Shown one piece after another: positions 1 to 7,879 of a stretch of 64,000 nucleotides of DNA. Within the stretch, counting starts at the first letter, position 1, and each line of letters starts with the position of its first letter. Under the pieces are notes generated by a model that was given only the letters and a program-made list of their open reading frames with translations, was not told the origin of the DNA and ran no database searches. This DNA is from Xenorhabdus lircayensis (GTDB lineage Bacteria; Pseudomonadota; Gammaproteobacteria; Enterobacterales; Enterobacteriaceae): the NCBI RefSeq assembly GCF_016306625.1, contig NZ_JACOII010000020.1, forward strand, positions 1 through 64,000, given 5' to 3'. Made by a program: the position numbers and the translations under genes.

Positions 1-3000
1 AATTTCAGCCCCGGGTTCAGTTCCGCATTTTCCCCCAACACACCCAGACGCAGCCCGTACAGGCTTTGCGGCGGCTGACGCCAGACCCGGTGCCCGGCGG
101 TATCAAACAACGCCAGCGGTTCGCCCGTCGGAGCACAAACAGCATAGTGTGTCTGCACGTCCCCCGCCATCAGTTCATGGCGGCTTTCCGGGTTGGGCGT
201 AAAGAACTGGATTTGCTGCGCCAAAAGCTGCCAGCCATCAAACACCAGATGGCGGATGCTGTACAGCCGATTGTGCCGGTATTCGCGGATTTCCGCCGGC
301 ACATCGCCGTCCCACAGGTACGTCGTCCGGCTGCCCGCCCGTTCGCACACTTTTTCCGTCCGCCGCCCGAAGGCATCGTAGCGATAGTCCCACTGCTGGC
401 CGCCCGGGGTCTGCACCCCGATAAGCTGGTTCTGGCTGTTCCAGCGGAACCGGGTCAGTTGCGGGCGGTGGCCTTCCTGCCAGAGCTGCATGGCGGTCAT
501 CCGTCCGGCCTCGTCGTATTCGAACAGATGCTGACCCGCCTGCCGCAGCCGATGCCCTTTCTGGTACAGCCGCTCGCCGTCGATATCATTGACGCCGTCA
601 AAACGGCGGGACGGGTAGCCGGACGCATCATACTGATAGTGCTCCCGCAAGCGCTCACCATCGCTGACGGAAGTCACCTGACCATTGCCATTGACCACAT
701 AGCGCAGCCACTGCCGTTCATCATTCGCCGCCACCAGATTGAGGGCTGCATCGTAGCGATATTCCCGGTCCAGACCGGCCAGCATCGGTTGCGGGATATC
801 CGCCACTTCATGCGCCGCAAAAAACTCCGTATTGCGTCCCGCACGCTGGGCGGTCAGTTGCCCCATCAGGGAATGCGCCTGCCGCAGAATAAACCCTCTG
901 TCTGACTGGCGGTGCCATTCGTGTCCGTCTCCGTCCCGTTCAAGGCTGAGGGTATGCTCGCCGTTGATGCTCAGCAGTTTGAGTTCACCCACGTTGTTGG
1001 CTTGTGTGCTTACCTGCCAACATCGGCCATCCGGAGTCTGGAGAGTTCTTTCTGCCGTGGCTCTGTCCGGGTAATCACGCTGGATTTCCCCGTAAGGCTG
1101 AACTTCTTTGACCATACGGTCTTTGTCGTCGTATTCAAACGTCAGCAGCTCACTGTCTGGTGCGGTGACTTCCAGCAGACGGCCGAGGATATCGTAACGG
1201 TAGGTGGTCGTGCCTTCCGGCATGTGCATCGCTGTCATCCGGCCTGCCGCATCGTATTCATAGCGGGTAATATTGTTCAGCGCATCGCGTTTTTCAATGC
1301 AGTTACCGTTGCCATCATACGCATAATGCCATTGTGTGCCCGCGTAGTCGGTTTCCGTTACTACCCGCCCCTCTGCATCCAGTGTATAACGATAACTTTC
1401 TCCCTGCGGGTTAATCACTTCCAGCAGTTGCAGGCTGTTGTGGTCATAGCGGTACTGCCAGCGGTTACCTTCACCATCCACACGAGCTATCGGCAAGTCA
1501 AACGGCCCGTATTCGATATGCCATTTCACACTGCGGGCATCGGTCCATTCAGTCAGGTTACCGTGGCGGTCATGGCGAAAACGTTCAAGGCTGTTGTTAG
1601 GGCGGTCACTTAAGGCCAGCCGGTGATGACGGTCATAATCCCACAGCCACAGCGCGCCGCCCCCCGAAGCAAGCCGCTGCAATCGGTCATGGCTGTCGTA
1701 GCCCAGCCGCAGGCTGCGGTTCTCTTCATCAAAAAGTTTAGTCAGCCGCTGATGGCTATCATATTCCCACGTCCGTTTGTGTCCCTCATCGTCTTCGGCG
1801 GCGATAACCAGCCCAAATTCATTACGGGTCAGGATAGTCTTGCTGCCATCGGGGGCAGTAAAACATTCCGCGTTGCCCTTGTCATCATACTGTTGCCACC
1901 AGACACGACCGAGCGGATCCGTCATGCTAATCAACAGATCTGCCTCATCATAGTGGTACTGCCACATGGCTCCGCTGGCATCTGTAAAGACCGTCACCAA
2001 CCCCGTATCCGCCAGATAATCCAGCGTCAACACCTGCCCTTCCGGCAAAATCTGTCGCCGCAGGTTACCCCACTCGTCATATTCATAACGGGTGACATGA
2101 CCACATGGGGTTTCCACCTGCGTCACCTGCTGCGCGTCATTATAATTCCAAGTGGTGGTATGGCCCTGCGGCGTGGTGGAACGGGTGATACCCGGTTCAT
2201 AGGTCAGGTGAACGGGATAAAAGCCGCCACTGCCCACACTATCGGTACAGCGCCCCTGCGCATCATAACGATAATCCACCGCCGTCTGGTCACCATCGGA
2301 CCAGCGGCTAATCAGCCCCTGTTCGTTATAGTCATAGAACAAGTGAAACTGCTGTAGACTGTCCGCATCCGCCAGCCAGCCGTTGTCATGATAACCATAC
2401 CGCGCCATCACTTCATTGAGGCCATTGTCGCTGCGGCGGATGTCTGCCAGCAGCCCATCTTCACGGTATAACAACACCAGTTCAGGACCGTCGCTGTGAG
2501 TCACGTTCACCAACTGATACGTGTCATTATAGTGAAAACGCACCGCATTCCCGTTGCGGTCACGGTGTTCCGTCAGCAGCCAGCGCGGGGTGCCCGTTGA
2601 CTCAGCTTTCTCCGTCAGGGCAGGCAAGGCAAAATATTTTCGCACCGGATTATTGCGTTCCGTCAGCACATAACCTTGTGTCTCACGACTCAGGGTAAAG
2701 TCGGGATGTTCCGGGTTGATGCTGTGGTCAACACTCTCCGGCAGGGCAAAATGCAGCGACGCCCCTTCTGTGGTGAGGATTTCTATCCGGTCCCCGGTCA
2801 CTATCGCACAGTCCGAGAAGCTGTCCGTCCAGTTTTCTCCCAGCAGCCCCCGTTGTCCCGGTGACCAACTGCGTATAAATTGCAGCGGGACCGTTTGCCC
2901 CAGCTCAATATCCGTGCGCTGGTCAAACAAGACACCGGTTGTCACATCAATCGGGTCCCCGCTAAAGAATTTTTTCGTGCTGGCCCAGTAACGCTTCAAG

Positions 3001-3806
3001 CCCTTGGTTTCCTTGAAGGCGATTTTAGCGCAATTCAGCGTCTTGCCCCGCACGACATCACCAACTTTTTTCGCCCCCTTAACCGCGCCCCTCACGACAG
3101 CCTGACGGCCTGTTTTGGTCAGCAGTTTTCCAATCCCCTTTACCAGTCCCCGTGAAGGCGGCACCACAAATTCGACCGCGATCAACAAAGCCCGCTGCCA
3201 GCCTGAAAATTCTTCCTCAACTTCAAGGTAAGTCCCCTGACCGGAACCAATAAAGACGGTGCTCGCGCCCCCCTTAATGGTCGCACCGCAGACCAGTTTG
3301 TCATCCACCCGTGCCGCTGGCTGGTCGTTGATAAAGACCGATTCACTGCCCTGAGCTATCAAAGGCGGCGGATGTTTGCTACACACGGCTAAGTCCACGG
3401 TGGTTCGGGCCGCTGGTTTACCCTCAATGATGACATTCGGCGAACCACTGTCTATTGCCCCATCTGGGGGGCCGAAACTGTTCACCATATTCGTCACCGC
3501 CGAGCTGACATCACTGATAAGGCCCCCCAATGCCAATGTTCCCGCGGTACCGAGTGCCAGTACTGCCGCTGTTGCCAACCCTCCTGTGCCGACGACCAAT
3601 GCGGACGCGGCGGCAAAAACGGCCGCACCAATCAGTGCACCGGCAATGACGCCCGCCAACGCGCCCAGAAAACTCGAATGCTGAATCGGATCCCCTTCGC
3701 GAGCTGCCGCCGGGCCTCTTGGCTGTGAGGGCGGCATCAGTTTCGTGCCTGCGTGAGTGGCACCCACGCGGGCAATCCGCGTCACAATTTCATCACTCAG
3801 TCCCAT
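1..3806 (-). CDS. PAAR-Rhs polymorphic T6SS effector (3' end outside window)
   Basis: One minus-strand frame is open from the ATG at 3806 to the window edge, giving 1268 codons with no stop. GGGAGG precedes the start, which lies 12 bp after the chaperone stop. Residues 34-43 read AAREGDPIQH, a match to the prePAAR pattern AARxxDxxxH. A hydrophobic, Ala/Gly-rich transmembrane stretch (about 46-95) and a PAAR domain (about 112-185) with Cys and His ligands follow. Then comes a long run of YD repeats such as YRYDA and YEYDDKDR that form the Rhs cocoon. The visible end, near NPGLK, is where Rhs cores approach the conserved DPxGL motif, so the toxic C-terminal tip lies just beyond the window and cannot be identified. 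By family knowledge, such proteins sit on the VgrG spike and are loaded by an EagR chaperone, whose gene is adjacent. Confidence 0.93.
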   Translation of the reverse strand, partial: MGLSDEIVTRIARVGATHAGTKLMPPSQPRGPAAAREGDPIQHSSFLGALAGVIAGALIGAAVFAAASALVVGTGGLATAAVLALGTAGTLALGGLISDVSSAVTNMVNSFGPPDGAIDSGSPNVIIEGKPAARTTVDLAVCSKHPPPLIAQGSESVFINDQPAARVDDKLVCGATIKGGASTVFIGSGQGTYLEVEEEFSGWQRALLIAVEFVVPPSRGLVKGIGKLLTKTGRQAVVRGAVKGAKKVGDVVRGKTLNCAKIAFKETKGLKRYWASTKKFFSGDPIDVTTGVLFDQRTDIELGQTVPLQFIRSWSPGQRGLLGENWTDSFSDCAIVTGDRIEILTTEGASLHFALPESVDHSINPEHPDFTLSRETQGYVLTERNNPVRKYFALPALTEKAESTGTPRWLLTEHRDRNGNAVRFHYNDTYQLVNVTHSDGPELVLLYREDGLLADIRRSDNGLNEVMARYGYHDNGWLADADSLQQFHLFYDYNEQGLISRWSDGDQTAVDYRYDAQGRCTDSVGSGGFYPVHLTYEPGITRSTTPQGHTTTWNYNDAQQVTQVETPCGHVTRYEYDEWGNLRRQILPEGQVLTLDYLADTGLVTVFTDASGAMWQYHYDEADLLISMTDPLGRVWWQQYDDKGNAECFTAPDGSKTILTRNEFGLVIAAEDDEGHKRTWEYDSHQRLTKLFDEENRSLRLGYDSHDRLQRLASGGGALWLWDYDRHHRLALSDRPNNSLERFRHDRHGNLTEWTDARSVKWHIEYGPFDLPIARVDGEGNRWQYRYDHNSLQLLEVINPQGESYRYTLDAEGRVVTETDYAGTQWHYAYDGNGNCIEKRDALNNITRYEYDAAGRMTAMHMPEGTTTYRYDILGRLLEVTAPDSELLTFEYDDKDRMVKEVQPYGEIQRDYPDRATAERTLQTPDGRCWQVSTQANNVGELKLLSINGEHTLSLERDGDGHEWHRQSDRGFILRQAHSLMGQLTAQRAGRNTEFFAAHEVADIPQPMLAGLDREYRYDAALNLVAANDERQWLRYVVNGNGQVTSVSDGERLREHYQYDASGYPSRRFDGVNDIDGERLYQKGHRLRQAGQHLFEYDEAGRMTAMQLWQEGHRPQLTRFRWNSQNQLIGVQTPGGQQWDYRYDAFGRRTEKVCERAGSRTTYLWDGDVPAEIREYRHNRLYSIRHLVFDGWQLLAQQIQFFTPNPESRHELMAGDVQTHYAVCAPTGEPLALFDTAGHRVWRQPPQSLYGLRLGVLGENAELNPGLK

Positions 3807-3818
3807 ATTGGCCTCCCA

Positions 3819-4238
3819 TTACACAACCTGAAAACTGGTGACCACCACCAGCAGGGCATCACGTTGCCCTTCATCAAACGGCTGGGGAGATGTCAGGTTA
3901 AAGGCCAGCAACTGGCTGCCCCGGATTTGTAACACCACGGTCTGGTGCATTTCTCCTTCCGGACTCTGCCATTGGTAATCCAGCCGCCAGGCAGGTTTGC
4001 CACTGAGTGTCATTTCAAGACGCTGATGCTCCTGATAACCCGGCAAGTGGGTACGAAACTGTTCTAAAGTCTGTTCATAATAGGCCACGGTATCGGTTCC
4101 CATAGGAACGGGCGTACGGTTAATCACTAGGTTGATTCCGCTGTCATCCGGCAACACAAAAACGTGCATGGATTCGTCACGCCAGTTGGCAGGAATGGTC
4201 AGGGTGCCTTCGTTCATCTGGTAAGGTTGTGCGCTCAT
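3819..4238 (-). CDS. EagR-type effector chaperone (DUF1795/DcrB-like)
   Basis: This 139-residue protein has the DUF1795 fold signature: an N-terminal EGTLTIPANWRDES segment and a closing half with QTVVLQIRGSQLLAFNLTS. It has no signal peptide, so it should act in the cytoplasm. EagR proteins bind and shield the transmembrane segment of prePAAR-Rhs effectors and help place them on VgrG. It lies between vgrG and rhs, 12 bp upstream of rhs, exactly where its client is encoded. AAAGGA precedes the ATG. A 125-bp gap separates it from vgrG, so it may be co-transcribed with or separate from vgrG. The family call is firm; the client assignment is inferred from position and from the prePAAR motif in the neighbour. 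Confidence 0.88.
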   Translation of the reverse strand: MSAQPYQMNEGTLTIPANWRDESMHVFVLPDDSGINLVINRTPVPMGTDTVAYYEQTLEQFRTHLPGYQEHQRLEMTLSGKPAWRLDYQWQSPEGEMHQTVVLQIRGSQLLAFNLTSPQPFDEGQRDALLVVVTSFQVV

Positions 4239-4363
4239 GCTGTTTCCTTTTCGTTCTTTTTAACGTATTCAGTTCATTAGTTTGTTCGTTCAGCCCGGGC
4301 GTAATAAAATTTACCTAGCTGACTTCATTATTGTTATCGGTATGTTCGCCATCATGGACGACA

Positions 4364-6352
4364 TCAGTTCAGGGTGATGACCTTCTGACCATTGATAATC
4401 ACCGAGACCCCCGTGATATGGATATTTCCTTCCTTGTCTATCGAAATGCTCCCCTTGGTATTGCTAATACTGATACCGTCTTCAACAGACTGGAGGGTGA
4501 TTTCTCCCTTGGCACTGAGCACACTCGTTTTCTCCACCGTTATTTGCCGCTCACCAATACTGCTCACTTCCTTGCCGATCACCTCCTTATGCCGCTCCTC
4601 ACGCACGGTGATGACTTGATTGTGACCAACACTTTCGGTGTGGTCGTGTATCACACGGGTGGTACGATCATTGAGAACCGTCGTTTCCATATCCTTTTGC
4701 GCATGCAGCGACAGCTTTTCGCCGCCCTTCGCATCCTCAAACAGCAGTTCGTTGTACCCCTCCCCCTTGTGGGTCTTGGAGCGGAACGCCATCTGGGTCT
4801 TGCTGCCCGGCAGTTTCCCCGGCGGGATGTTGCTGGCGTGGTAGGTGCGGCCCGTCACTATCGGCTGGTCCGGGTCGCCGTGCAGGAAATCCACCACCAC
4901 TTCTTGTCCGATGCGTGGAATGGCGAGCATGCCCCAGCCCTGACCCGCCCACGGCTGGCTGACGCGTATCCAGCAGGAGCTTTGGTCGTCGCTCTTGCCG
5001 TATCGATCCCACGGGAACTGGAGGCGGATGCGCCCGTACGGGTCACAGAAAATTTCTTCCCCGGCCGGACCCACCACTTTGGCAATTTGCGGGCCGTCCA
5101 CCACCGGCTTCGGCAGCGGCGCCGGGCGCCAGCTCTGGTTATGGCGGATAAAGCTGAACTGGCTGTGCAGCGTGGTGCCGCTGTCGCCGCCGCCGGTTTC
5201 CCGCGCCTGCGGCTGGCTGCCGGTGTGGCTGGCACTGACCACCTGCCACGGCTGGTTCAGGTCCGGGCGCGGGTGGTTGGTCAGGGTGAATAATTTGCCC
5301 GGCTGCACCGCAATCGCCTGGCCGCTGCCCTGGCCCGTCACCGCGTCGTTGCGCAGGGCCTCTAACCGGTAGCGGGTAAAGGCTTTGCCGTGGGCTTCGT
5401 CCTTAAACCGGCCCGGGTAGTCGTAGTGCTCGTAGTACTGTTCCTGCAACGTCTCTTCTTTCATCTGCGCCCGGAACTCCGCCGCCCAGGCTGGGTTTTT
5501 GAAGGTGTAGTCCTTGAGCTCGACCTGCGCCGGACGTACCTGTGCACTGCAGGTCAGGCTGCCCACCGACGGCTCACCCAGGGTGCTGCCTTCCCCCGGC
5601 TGGTACGGGATAACCATGCCCGGCGGCACGGAGCCGGCGTCATCGGCAAACACCAGTGTGTTGCGCCCGTTGCCGCATTCAAAGAAGTAGAAAATGCCCT
5701 CTTCCGCCGTTAACCGTTGCAGGAAAGCAAAGTCACTTTCCTGATACTGCACGCAGAATTCGCGCGCCGGATGAGGATGGCGCAGGCTGAAGATCACATC
5801 GCGGATGTTGTGTTCTTTCAGAAGGGTGGTGGTGATGGTGGCGATATCCTGCTGCTGGAAAATACGCGAGTTCTGTCTCAGGGTCGTGCGCCACAGGTCA
5901 GGGCGGATAGTCATCTGGTAGGTGGTCTGGTGCAACCCGGTGTTGCCCTGCTCAAAACGCGCCACCATGCCCGTGAGGCTGCGCTGTTCGACCCCGTCCT
6001 GCAGGATGGTCAGGGTCGCGCTGCGGTCCAGTACCGCCGGAAAGTCGATGGCCGGGTCGGCACTGGCCAGCCCGACCGTCAGGCTGAACGGCTGGGAAAA
6101 ACCTTCCGTCAGGGCGAAGTCGGTGACGACAAAGGTCTGCGGCGGCAACCCGCCCGCCGTCAGGGTAAATTGCAGGCCGCTCGGGGCCGTGAGCCCGCCG
6201 CCGCCCGGGATGACGCCCGGGGCACCTGCCACGCTTTTCCCTGCGCTGCCCAACATGCCGGCGGCCTGTTTCGCTATTTGGGCGGACTGCTGTCCCTGCT
6301 GAACCAAGGCCTGCCCTTTCTGAAGTTTCGCCATGCTCTTTTTCATTGACAT
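4364..6352 (-). CDS. vgrG: VgrG/TssI spike protein
   Basis: This is the T6SS spike trimer subunit, 662 residues from the ATG at 6352. That start is chosen because GGGAG lies just upstream and it falls 16 bp after the vasL stop; a longer frame to 6487 would run into vasL. The short N-terminal Gln/Lys-rich segment and Gly/Pro linker are followed by the gp27-like base (SLTVGLASADPAIDF; YQESDFAFLQRLTAEEGIFY). Next is the gp5 OB-like domain (GRIRLQFPWDRYG; WAGQGWGM; GQEVVVDFLHGDPDQP), then a beta-spike ending in GNIHITGVSVIINGQKV. There is no extra enzymatic domain, so cargo is probably carried through the downstream PAAR-Rhs protein. GC is very high in the body and drops sharply in the last 130 residues. 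Confidence 0.95.
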   Translation of the reverse strand: MSMKKSMAKLQKGQALVQQGQQSAQIAKQAAGMLGSAGKSVAGAPGVIPGGGGLTAPSGLQFTLTAGGLPPQTFVVTDFALTEGFSQPFSLTVGLASADPAIDFPAVLDRSATLTILQDGVEQRSLTGMVARFEQGNTGLHQTTYQMTIRPDLWRTTLRQNSRIFQQQDIATITTTLLKEHNIRDVIFSLRHPHPAREFCVQYQESDFAFLQRLTAEEGIFYFFECGNGRNTLVFADDAGSVPPGMVIPYQPGEGSTLGEPSVGSLTCSAQVRPAQVELKDYTFKNPAWAAEFRAQMKEETLQEQYYEHYDYPGRFKDEAHGKAFTRYRLEALRNDAVTGQGSGQAIAVQPGKLFTLTNHPRPDLNQPWQVVSASHTGSQPQARETGGGDSGTTLHSQFSFIRHNQSWRPAPLPKPVVDGPQIAKVVGPAGEEIFCDPYGRIRLQFPWDRYGKSDDQSSCWIRVSQPWAGQGWGMLAIPRIGQEVVVDFLHGDPDQPIVTGRTYHASNIPPGKLPGSKTQMAFRSKTHKGEGYNELLFEDAKGGEKLSLHAQKDMETTVLNDRTTRVIHDHTESVGHNQVITVREERHKEVIGKEVSSIGERQITVEKTSVLSAKGEITLQSVEDGISISNTKGSISIDKEGNIHITGVSVIINGQKVITLN

Positions 6353-6368
6353 ACGAATGTCTCCCTGA

Positions 6369-7748
6369 TTAATGCCCGCCGTCCGGTGTGACGGCTGGTT
6401 CATGGTGTGGGGTCTGGTGGCCCGCCTGATGTTCTGTCGCCTGACGCAGCCGGTCATAACGGCCGAGCAGGGCGTTAAAGCGGTCATCGATGCCTTTCAG
6501 CAGCACCGGCGGCGCGCTGTCCCCTTTTGCCGCGTAGACGCTCAGCTGGCGCAGCAGTTCTTCCAGCGGCACGTCGCTGCCGTGGCTGCGCTGGAGGTTA
6601 TAGATGGCGGTTTTCAGGTAGGACAGCGTGAAGCTGCCCCGGGTCCGCTCCTGCAACAGGATTTTGTCTGACAGTTGCTGCAGCTGGTCGCGGGTGGTGT
6701 CCCAGCTGCCGCTCAGGGGCACGCTGTCAATGCGGGCCGCCACCTGCTGCTGCCATTGGCGGGTGGCCTGGCGCTGGGCCGCGGAGGCGGGCCACCACTG
6801 TTCAGCCGTGTCCGTCAGTTGACGGGCGGCATCCCAGGTCGCCAGGGGGGATGTCTCCGCCAGCCGCTCAAGCTGGTACGGATAGTTCTCCAGTTCTGGC
6901 CGGTAAAGCCAGGCCAGCCGGGCACCCGCCGGTTGCTCAGTCAGGGCGTTGAGCTGTTGTTGCACCGGCTTATAGAGCAACAGCCAGCCCCCCACCCAGG
7001 CCAGTACGCCCAGCAGGGCGCCGAGGCCAAAGCCCTGCCACGCACTGAAGCCGCGCGGGGGCGGGTCAGGCGGAAACTGCACCCGTACCCGCGGCGGGCT
7101 GTCGCCCGCCGGCTGGGGGTCATGACGCGGCGGCGGCGGGGTGTCCGGCTCGGCCTCCGACTGGGACAGGTAGACCAGCGGAGGCATCTGCACCGGTTGC
7201 ACCACCGGCTTGGCAGCCTGCCGCGGTTTTTCCAGTTTTTTCGCCGCGTTCTGGAAGAACCACAGCAGGTTTTCCACCCGCGGCAACCGTTTCAGGTCGG
7301 ATTGCTGCAACCGGTCGATAATCAGCTGGAGCGCCCGTTCCGCGCGGTAAATCATCCGCAGGTCGCCGGCGGCAAACTCCAGCTGACGCAGCACGCTGCC
7401 GGTCCGGGTGTGGAACCACTCCAGCAAATCCGTGCGCACCTGCGGCTGGAGCGGCCACAGAGTGTCCCATTCACTGACGATGACCCCCGCCAGCAGTTCG
7501 CAGCCCTCGGTGAATCCCGCCAGCCCGTTCAGCTGCATCCGGGCCAGGGTATAGTAAATCGCCGTCTGCAAATCGACGCCGTGGGTTTTGAACACCGTCA
7601 GGGACAGGGATTCCACCAGTGGCCAGTTCACTTCCGGCTGTGCCGGATGGCTGATTTTGTTGATTTCATCGCGGATAACGGCGAATTCCGGCAGGTTCAG
7701 CGGACTGCCGCCCGCCCGGATGATGAGATTTTCAGGGTGCCCGCTCAT
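6369..7748 (-). CDS. vasL: VasL-type ImpA-domain membrane protein
   Basis: This 459-residue protein of the TssA superfamily has an N-terminal ImpA domain (about 1-150: LNLPEFAVIRDEI, WPLVESLSLTVF, DTLWPLQPQVR). A proline-rich linker (about 170-232) and one transmembrane helix (about 236-256, GLGALLGVLAWVGGWLLLY) follow, then a helical VasL C-terminal domain. The family includes the E. coli TagA protein that caps the distal end of the T6SS sheath; a similar structural role is inferred here. The position after tssM matches vasL in the V. cholerae VAS cluster. AAGGAG precedes the ATG, and a factor-independent terminator ends 18 bp upstream of it, so expression may be reduced or uncoupled from tssM. 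GC is clearly above the rest of the window. Confidence 0.85.
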   Translation of the reverse strand: MSGHPENLIIRAGGSPLNLPEFAVIRDEINKISHPAQPEVNWPLVESLSLTVFKTHGVDLQTAIYYTLARMQLNGLAGFTEGCELLAGVIVSEWDTLWPLQPQVRTDLLEWFHTRTGSVLRQLEFAAGDLRMIYRAERALQLIIDRLQQSDLKRLPRVENLLWFFQNAAKKLEKPRQAAKPVVQPVQMPPLVYLSQSEAEPDTPPPPRHDPQPAGDSPPRVRVQFPPDPPPRGFSAWQGFGLGALLGVLAWVGGWLLLYKPVQQQLNALTEQPAGARLAWLYRPELENYPYQLERLAETSPLATWDAARQLTDTAEQWWPASAAQRQATRQWQQQVAARIDSVPLSGSWDTTRDQLQQLSDKILLQERTRGSFTLSYLKTAIYNLQRSHGSDVPLEELLRQLSVYAAKGDSAPPVLLKGIDDRFNALLGRYDRLRQATEHQAGHQTPHHEPAVTPDGGH

Positions 7749-7765
7749 GGCTGGTTTTTCTCCTT

Positions 7766-7793
7766 AAAAAACCCCCGGCCCGAAGGCAGGGGG
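7766..7793 (-). terminator. Factor-independent terminator between tssM and vasL
   Basis: On the minus strand, a stem with CCCCC/GGGGG and CC/GG arms (one mismatch) closes on a TTCG tetraloop and is followed by six T residues (complement of 7766-7771). It lies after the tssM stop and just before the vasL ribosome site. It would attenuate transcription of the vasL-vgrG-rhs end relative to the T6SS core. Confidence 0.75.
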
Positions 7794-7822
7794 AGGTTTT
7801 GCTTGCAAGACTGACCCACTAT

Positions 7823-7879
7823 TTTCCTCTCAATAGAGGCTCTTCCCCTCACCAGAGGCTTTTCACTTCAATAGAGGGT
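7823..7879 (-). repeat. Three tandem 19-bp repeats at the end of tssM
   Basis: Read on the minus strand, three exact-length 19-bp units run end to end with consensus AGCCTCTATTGAGRGGAAA. They differ at a few positions. The first unit contains the last codons and TGA stop of tssM; the other two lie in the intergenic space before the terminator. Each unit holds a short CCTC/GAGG inverted pair. Confidence 0.7.

Noticed and set aside
66..2864. Several long plus-strand frames (66-905, 912-1613, 1623-2357, 2676-2864)
   Set aside because: They are opposite-strand shadows of the GC-rich Rhs gene; they have low-complexity Ile/Arg/Pro-rich products with no motifs, while the minus frame shows continuous YD repeats.
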